This document shows positions 28,967 through 34,201 of a stretch of 34,201 nucleotides of DNA, one piece after another (within the stretch, counting starts at the first letter, position 1; each line of letters begins with the position of its first letter). A program made the position numbers and the translations under genes. The DNA is from a virus. The stretch lies in IMG/VR virus record IMGVR_UViG_3300007344_000020, positions 1-34,201 of that record. One strand, given 5' to 3'. The notes below the pieces were generated by a model that was not told the DNA's origin, searched no databases, and worked only from the letters and a program-made list of their open reading frames with translations.

Positions 28967-30508
28967 ATGGCGATACCGTGGGCAATTTTAGGACAGCTCG
29001 CCCTGCAGAGCGGTCAAGCATATTTGGAAAACAAAGCACAGCGTGCTGACCAGCGCGCGCTTAATCGTGCAATGGATCGCCAGCGTGCGCGCCAACAGGA
29101 GGAGACGAACTTTTCCAATTTGGTAAATGCGTTTGGTGGTCGTTCTACGCCAATGCAGGTGCCGCTGAGTTATCGAGGCAGCGATAGGGCGAATACGTTG
29201 CGTTCGCTTGGGCAGATTGCCGGACTTGGGTCACAGGCCATTGGTATGTATCAAGGACTGAGCCAAGCAGAAAGAGCCGCACAGGCGCAAGACCTGCAGA
29301 ATCAAAACCTCCGCGATCAGATCGACATACGCCGTGGTACTTTGGAGGCAAGTGGTATTCCGTTAAGCGCAGGCAAGGCTGCTGGGCCTATAGCGGTAGG
29401 CGGCGGCGCAATGGGACCAGTAGGACCGTCTGGCGCTGGTAGTCGCACGGCTGGCGCGACGCTGCGAATGGGTGACTATCAAGCACCGCCAAGTTTGTCG
29501 CAGATAGGGCAGGCCGCGTTTAATGCACAATTAGCCGATAGGCGCCAAGCGTTGAATCTATCTAAACAAGCAAGCGAGCAGCAAGATATAATAAATCAAC
29601 TGCGTCAAGCGCAAATTGAGAACCTTAACCGGCCAGAAAAGCCGACGGGTGGAGTAACCGGCCAACAAATGCTGACGCAGGTTGCAAATGCAGGCAAAGG
29701 TCTTGGGTATGCATCGCCGCGCTTGACTGAACAAGAGTTGTTGTCATCGCCGCAATACTTGGCAGCAGTTGGCGATGATCCGACGGGTCGTAAAGGAATG
29801 GCTTTTGTCGCGGCATATCAAGAGTCGTCTGCAGGCCAGCGCATGTTAATAGACAACGAAAAAAACAAGCGTCTTGATAGTTTTGAGGGTGTTTTGCGCA
29901 ACGAGCCGATGATAAGAATTCGTAATGACGTGGATCGCGGCTTAGATGAAGTCGTGCAAGCCGTCTTTATCGACGGTGGTTTTGCTGATATTGCGATGCT
30001 TAAAGCGTTGGCAAAGTTACAAGATCCGGGCAGTGTAGTTCGTCAAGAGGAGTTTGACACATTAGAGCGCGGTCTGTCTTTATTCGATCAAATGGGAATT
30101 AAGTTGGATAACCTGTTTACGGGTGCCCGATTAAACCAAGAAGGTCAGCGTCAAGTGTTAGAGTTGGCCTTTGCGTCGTATGCGGCGCGTAGAAATGCTA
30201 TTGACGGTTTTGTTGATAGAACAATTAAGGGCCGATCCTCTGGTGTTCCAGTTATGGATTTAACAGGTCGGGCCGATCCTTTTAGGCTGCCAAGTATTGA
30301 ACTAAAAATAGGCGAAGATCGGTTGAGCCAGTTGCGCGATAGATACAAAGGCATACGACTTGAACGGAAAGAGTTTGATGTGTGGCGGGACTTGAGTAAA
30401 ACAGGTTCAGCCAACAGTGATCAAGCGACCACTATAAACAATATCCAAAGGGCGCGCTTACTTCAAAATGCCAACGTTAATGCCTATGGCAATACTGGAA
30501 CTTACTAA
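28967..30508 (+). CDS. Internal virion protein (predicted)
   Basis: 513 residues. A short hydrophobic start (MAIPWAILGQLALQSGQAYL) is followed by Arg/Gln-rich helices (RADQRALNRAMDRQRARQQE), a Gly-rich part (GGGAMGPVGPSGAGSRTAG) and a helical second half (RIRNDVDRGLDEVVQAVFID). Its place between two other large helical proteins matches the three-gene ejection set of short-tailed phages. It shares one base with the next start. Base composition in the second half is AT-richer than its neighbours. Confidence 0.68.
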   Translation: MAIPWAILGQLALQSGQAYLENKAQRADQRALNRAMDRQRARQQEETNFSNLVNAFGGRSTPMQVPLSYRGSDRANTLRSLGQIAGLGSQAIGMYQGLSQAERAAQAQDLQNQNLRDQIDIRRGTLEASGIPLSAGKAAGPIAVGGGAMGPVGPSGAGSRTAGATLRMGDYQAPPSLSQIGQAAFNAQLADRRQALNLSKQASEQQDIINQLRQAQIENLNRPEKPTGGVTGQQMLTQVANAGKGLGYASPRLTEQELLSSPQYLAAVGDDPTGRKGMAFVAAYQESSAGQRMLIDNEKNKRLDSFEGVLRNEPMIRIRNDVDRGLDEVVQAVFIDGGFADIAMLKALAKLQDPGSVVRQEEFDTLERGLSLFDQMGIKLDNLFTGARLNQEGQRQVLELAFASYAARRNAIDGFVDRTIKGRSSGVPVMDLTGRADPFRLPSIELKIGEDRLSQLRDRYKGIRLERKEFDVWRDLSKTGSANSDQATTINNIQRARLLQNANVNAYGNTGTY

Positions 30509-33057
30509 TGCCAATAAGACTACAAGATTTATATGGGCTGACGCCCGAAGAAATAGCAGCGCGGTATAGTCCAGAGGAGTTGGATGCCCTGCTTCGTGAC
30601 ACAAGTGGGCCGGGCTTTATGGATCGCGTGCAGTCGGGCTTTGCTACTACGCCGGCGGGTGAGGTCAATATCCTGCGGCGTTTAGGCTATGACGTGTCGC
30701 TGGACCGTGGCACGCCGATGGTGCGCACGGCGGCAGGCACGCAGCCGGTAGACCCAGAAGGCTTTGATGCCGGCGACTTTGCTGATATGGTGGGTCGATT
30801 GCCGCGCACGCTTTTAGGCACATTGGGCGGTCTTGCTACATCTGTGGCCGGCGGTGTGCCGGGTGCAGCAGCGGGTGGCGTTGCAGGCGCCGGCATAGAG
30901 CAGGCGATTGGCAATTACTTAGGCAGTCAAGAGGGCGTCAACGCGCAGGATCTTTTGGTCGAGGGTGCGGTGTCGGGCGTTGGTCAGGGCGTTGGCTTGG
31001 GTCTTAGTGCAGGGCTAAGAAAGCTCGCAGCACCGTTTAAGGGTTCGCTTTCGCCTGAGTTGCGCAGTGGCGTGGTCGATCAAGCAGCACGGTTTGGCGC
31101 AAAGTATGGCGGCGACTTAGAGAGCAAGCTGCCGTTAAGCGCGCAAACGATGAATCCGACATTGCAGATGGTAGAGCAGCGCGTTGCTGAGTCGCCGGCA
31201 ACATTGGGTCGTTTTTCGCGCGAAGTGCAGCAGCCATTTGAGGCTGAAACTAAGCAATTATTTGACCGTATGCTTGGCAATCTGGACATAGCAAAAAGTG
31301 CAGACACGCAGTCGGTGTATCAAGGTGCTATTGACGCCGGCGTCAACGCGCGAGAGACGGCAGTCAATCAAGCGTATAAAGATCTGAACGAGATCGTTTC
31401 GAAAAATATGCGCGTGACGGCACCGGAGACGTTAGATGCCTTAGAGCGCGTGCGCAGTCGCATGGGCGCCGGGTCGGAGTTTGAGATAAGCCGACCGACC
31501 AACGATATGCTGGACAAGTTGGTCCGTGACGCAGAAAAGGTCACGACGTTTAAAGAGTTGGATGATCTGCGGCGCATGGTAGGTGGCATTAAGCGTGGTG
31601 GCAGCGAGGAGCTACGCGCGACCGGCATTGCTGCGCAGCTCAACGACATTTATGGCGCACTGGCACGCGATGCGGAAAACATCTTTATGCAGGGTGGGCG
31701 ATTAGATGAGGACCAGTTGGCGCAGGTCATGGCGCGCGAGTCAGAGGTGGCGGCACGTCGAGCGGCTGTAGGTAGCGCCAAGCAGTTGGACTTGGTAAAC
31801 ATTTCGCAGGCCATTGAGCGCGTTGGTGGGCTAAATACGGCTAAGTTGCCGGGCAACATATCGCCGCGCGTCATGCGTCGTCTGAGAGGCGTAGAGACGA
31901 TGATGCGCAACGCCAACCGCAAGCCGTTTGAGTTGGATCAGATGGCCGAGCAGTTACGCCAGCGGTATCCGCAGGTGGGCATAGAGACGCCAGATGATCT
32001 GCTGGAGGCGCTGCGCCGCGACGACCGCTTTTATCGACGGGTGGCTGAAGATGTTGACGATGAAGCAGCCAGCATGTTTGCCGAGCGTGCGCAGGATTTT
32101 GATTTCCGCAACGTCGATGCTGTTGAGTCTGAGATTCAGTTTATGGACAGCAATGAGTTGACTGGTTTTGGCAGTAGACTGGCCGATGCGGTCGAGCGTG
32201 GCGATATGAGCAAGTTTGACGCGGATCGACTGACAACGCGCGTCAATCAACGGTTAATGGATTTGGAAGGCGCGTCAGAAAGCACGCGCGCGGCAATGTC
32301 TCGTTTGGCCGAGCAGCAGGACATACGCGCTAGCCAGATACACCGCGAGATGCCGGCACGCGCGCAAAAGGCGCTGGGCTTGGCACGCGAGGATTTTGCA
32401 CTGATGGATTTGAACGCTGCTAGTCTATTGCGCGATCCAAGCACGTTAGAAGGGCTGGCGCCGCGTGTTATGCGGTCGGGTTTTCAGCCGGCGCAGGTGC
32501 TGGAGTTAAAGCAGGTGCTGGGCGCGGTAGACACGCCGCAGGGTGTTAAGGCGACCGCAGAAGGACAACGCGCGTGGCAGATGTTGCAGGCTGAGATACT
32601 TACGCAGTTGCGCGATAAAGCAATGGTTAAGACGGGCGGCGACGACATCGTAAGCGGCGCTAAGTTAGAGACGGCTATTGATGGTTTAGGCGGCACTGCT
32701 GCTAACGGCGAGCGTAAGTTGCGCGCTCTTTTTGGCGATGAACTGGCCGGCGACCTTATTGACTTTGCCAAGATGATGCGTGAGGCGCGTGTTAGCGAGC
32801 GATATGCAAACAGGTCGCGCACAGGCAACGTCAATGAAATATCCAATTTTTTCCGCGATGCTTTTAGGACGCCCTTTGCAGTGCTGGGCAAATATCTGAC
32901 ACAGGTAGGCGTAGGTGCTGGCGTTATCACGCCCCGGGGTCGCCGATTTTTGACTGAGGGCGCGTGGCAAGACGCAACAAGCCAGCGACTAATCAATACG
33001 CTTGGACGCGCAGCAGGGCAGATTAGCGCACGCCAGTTTGCAGGGCAAAACAGATAA
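30508..33057 (+). CDS. Large internal virion protein with glycine-rich membrane-like segment
   Basis: 849 residues. After a helical start (LQDLYGLTPEEIAARYSPEE) comes a Gly/Ala-rich hydrophobic stretch at about 90-140 (TLLGTLGGLATSVAGGVPGA, AAGGVAGAGIEQAIGNYLGS), which could insert in the host membrane. The remainder is helical with long charged segments (ELDDLRRMVGGIKRGG-like, VARRAAVGSAKQLDLVNI). It probably enters the cell envelope with the DNA. I see no transglycosylase motif. It ends the structural operon before the fibre. Confidence 0.7.
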   Translation: MPIRLQDLYGLTPEEIAARYSPEELDALLRDTSGPGFMDRVQSGFATTPAGEVNILRRLGYDVSLDRGTPMVRTAAGTQPVDPEGFDAGDFADMVGRLPRTLLGTLGGLATSVAGGVPGAAAGGVAGAGIEQAIGNYLGSQEGVNAQDLLVEGAVSGVGQGVGLGLSAGLRKLAAPFKGSLSPELRSGVVDQAARFGAKYGGDLESKLPLSAQTMNPTLQMVEQRVAESPATLGRFSREVQQPFEAETKQLFDRMLGNLDIAKSADTQSVYQGAIDAGVNARETAVNQAYKDLNEIVSKNMRVTAPETLDALERVRSRMGAGSEFEISRPTNDMLDKLVRDAEKVTTFKELDDLRRMVGGIKRGGSEELRATGIAAQLNDIYGALARDAENIFMQGGRLDEDQLAQVMARESEVAARRAAVGSAKQLDLVNISQAIERVGGLNTAKLPGNISPRVMRRLRGVETMMRNANRKPFELDQMAEQLRQRYPQVGIETPDDLLEALRRDDRFYRRVAEDVDDEAASMFAERAQDFDFRNVDAVESEIQFMDSNELTGFGSRLADAVERGDMSKFDADRLTTRVNQRLMDLEGASESTRAAMSRLAEQQDIRASQIHREMPARAQKALGLAREDFALMDLNAASLLRDPSTLEGLAPRVMRSGFQPAQVLELKQVLGAVDTPQGVKATAEGQRAWQMLQAEILTQLRDKAMVKTGGDDIVSGAKLETAIDGLGGTAANGERKLRALFGDELAGDLIDFAKMMREARVSERYANRSRTGNVNEISNFFRDAFRTPFAVLGKYLTQVGVGAGVITPRGRRFLTEGAWQDATSQRLINTLGRAAGQISARQFAGQNR

Positions 33058-33107
33058 CGGCACACGGCCCGTTAAAAAAACCATAAGACCGTGGGAGAAT
33101 TTGCTGA

Positions 33108-34201
33108 ATGAATTTAACAGCAGTAAAGACGTGGGCCAGCGGCGAGACGCTAACAGCAAGCGATCTCAACTCTGAATTTTCCAATATTTACGACCATACT
33201 ATTACCAACTCAGACCTCGACAGCACCGGCTCCTATGTGCTGGGCGAGCTGGTAGTCGGGGCGGGCATATCAACTGCTGACGGGGGCCAGCTCCACGTCC
33301 ATAGCGGCAGCGCCGGCACAGTGCAGGCCCACGCCGATGCAGACGAGGCGGTGTTTGAGAACACAACGGCCAGCGGCCTGACGATACTCTCGGGCAATAC
33401 GAGCGCGGGGAACATCTATTTCGGCGACGACGGCGACAACGACGTCGGCAAAATCAGCTACAGCCATTCGACTAACGCGCTGACAGTTACGACCAACGGC
33501 ACGCTCGCGCTGACCGTATCCTCGGCGCAGTTAGCTACGTTTGCCGGCGCTGCGACCGTCACGGGCCTAACGACGGCTACCGGCGGCATAACGAGCGGCG
33601 GCAACATCATCTCCGACACCGACAGCACGGACGATCTGGGTACGACCTCTGTGCGGTGGGCTAACGTCTACGCTGACAGTTTGGGCGATACGGGGCAGGA
33701 CTTAGGCATAGCGGCTACGACGGTCAACCTGCCAAGCGGGTTTGTTTTTGATTACAACGCCGCCGATGTAACCATCACCCATAGCGCCAATACGCTGACG
33801 ATTGCCGGTGGCACGCTCGTAGGCACGATCAACCCAGACGCCTCCTCTGTGCTGGCAAACGGCGTTACCGCAACAACGCAGTCGGCATCAGACAACTCGA
33901 CTAAGGTTGCCACGACAGCCTACGCTGATGCAGCCGCAGCCGCCAGTGCTGGCACGCCGGGTGGCTCTAACACACACGTCCAGTTTAACAACTCAGGCGC
34001 GTTTGGTGGTTCGGCTAACCTCACGTTCGACGGCACGAACCTAACCGCTACGCTCTCTGCAACGAGCGTGCTGGCAAGCGGCGTGACGGCTACTACACAA
34101 AGCCCATCGGACAACTCGACCAAGGTGGCAACAACGGCATACGCTGACGCGGCGGCTTCTGCCTCCGCAACGCCCCCCGGTGGAGCCAATACACAAATTC
34201 A
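33108..34201 (+). CDS. Tail fibre protein, N-terminal part (continues at base 2)
   Basis: The frame opens at ATG 33108 and runs off the end without a stop; it goes on at base 2 to stop at 1075, for 702 residues in all. The N-terminus (VKTWASGETLTASDLNSEFS, NIYDHTI) is the attachment domain found in many podoviral fibres and binds the tail. The rest is beta-rich with Thr/Gly repeats (ATFAGAATVTGLTTATGG). From 33849 a 73-residue unit with TQSASDNSTKVATTAYADAA repeats. The gene should determine host range together with its C-terminus. Confidence 0.88.
   Translation, partial: MNLTAVKTWASGETLTASDLNSEFSNIYDHTITNSDLDSTGSYVLGELVVGAGISTADGGQLHVHSGSAGTVQAHADADEAVFENTTASGLTILSGNTSAGNIYFGDDGDNDVGKISYSHSTNALTVTTNGTLALTVSSAQLATFAGAATVTGLTTATGGITSGGNIISDTDSTDDLGTTSVRWANVYADSLGDTGQDLGIAATTVNLPSGFVFDYNAADVTITHSANTLTIAGGTLVGTINPDASSVLANGVTATTQSASDNSTKVATTAYADAAAAASAGTPGGSNTHVQFNNSGAFGGSANLTFDGTNLTATLSATSVLASGVTATTQSPSDNSTKVATTAYADAAASASATPPGGANTQI
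33849..34141 (+). repeat. Tandem 73-codon repeat in the tail fibre
   Basis: The unit beginning VLANGVTATTQSASDNSTKV at 33849 returns at 34068 as VLASGVTATTQSPSDNSTKV, 219 bases later. A partial third copy (GGANTQIQYNNNGAFG) crosses the window ends. Third-position differences show the copies are not recent. Confidence 0.8.
34142..34201. repeat. Terminal direct repeat, right copy (circular overlap)
   Basis: Identical to bases 1-60. Removing one copy leaves about 34,141 bases and joins the two parts of the tail-fibre gene in frame. An exact short repeat inside coding sequence is what an assembler leaves when it closes a circle. Confidence 0.95.

Noticed and set aside
1-34201. 60-base end repeat as long terminal repeat of a linear phage genome
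   Set aside because: The repeat lies inside the fibre coding sequence and joins the frame perfectly, as expected for a closed circle.
1-34201. CRISPR array, insertion sequence or integrase
   Set aside because: I saw no regular repeat-spacer series, no transposase motifs with terminal repeats, and no tyrosine or serine recombinase motif in the frames I read.

Overview
This window is the complete genome of a tailed bacteriophage, opened inside its tail-fibre gene. Bases 1-60 are identical to bases 34142-34201, and the reading frame leaving the right end continues in frame from the left end. The molecule is therefore circular or circularly permuted, with about 34,141 unique bases. The terminase, portal, HK97-like coat protein, short-tail tube and nozzle proteins and three very large ejection-type proteins point to a podovirus. 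I cannot name the host. It is a bacterium, probably Gram-negative, judging from Shine-Dalgarno sites, a sigma70-family factor, an M15 endolysin and a spanin-like protein.

Layout. (1) 33108-34201 plus 2-1075: tail fibre. (2) 1075-5115, + strand: a run of small genes with two holin-like membrane proteins, several very small Lys/Arg/Gly-rich proteins, a CAU tRNA, a spanin-like protein, and a winged-helix/metallophosphoesterase pair that looks like one protein split by a frame break. (3) 5116-5382: AT-rich gap between converging gene blocks. (4) 12421 down to 5383, - strand: the early or replication block. It holds a small membrane protein, a zinc protein, ERF annealing protein, SSB, an HTH+RHH regulator, RusA resolvase, two overlapping frames, a sigma70-family factor, a PD-(D/E)XK nuclease, a SWIM protein, a Dam-type methylase, an XF1762-type acetyltransferase broken by a frameshift, a PC4-like protein and an excisionase-like HTH protein. 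A 335-base gene-poor stretch full of inverted repeats lies in it, just upstream of erf. (5) 12422-12797: divergent control region with facing promoters, two palindromic operators and a Cro/CI-type repressor. (6) 12798-13107: AT-rich late leader. (7) 13108-33057, + strand: endolysin, terminases, portal, a two-part protein with a foreign-looking second half, scaffold, coat, decoration protein, head-tail and tail proteins, and three ejection proteins.

How it may work. The early block supplies recombination and ssDNA proteins but no polymerase, helicase or recognisable initiator, so replication probably uses host enzymes. The repressor region resembles a lysis/lysogeny switch, yet no integrase is visible. 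The phage sigma factor may redirect host RNA polymerase to later promoters. An AT-richer segment at about 18.1-19.6 kb carries a domain fused to a structural gene plus one antisense gene with its own promoter, and reads as an inserted cargo module.

Several coding frames break by a single base, often next to homopolymers (near 4280, 6098, 7108, 9350). Either the assembly has indel errors or these genes are decaying. That should be settled before biological meaning is given to them.
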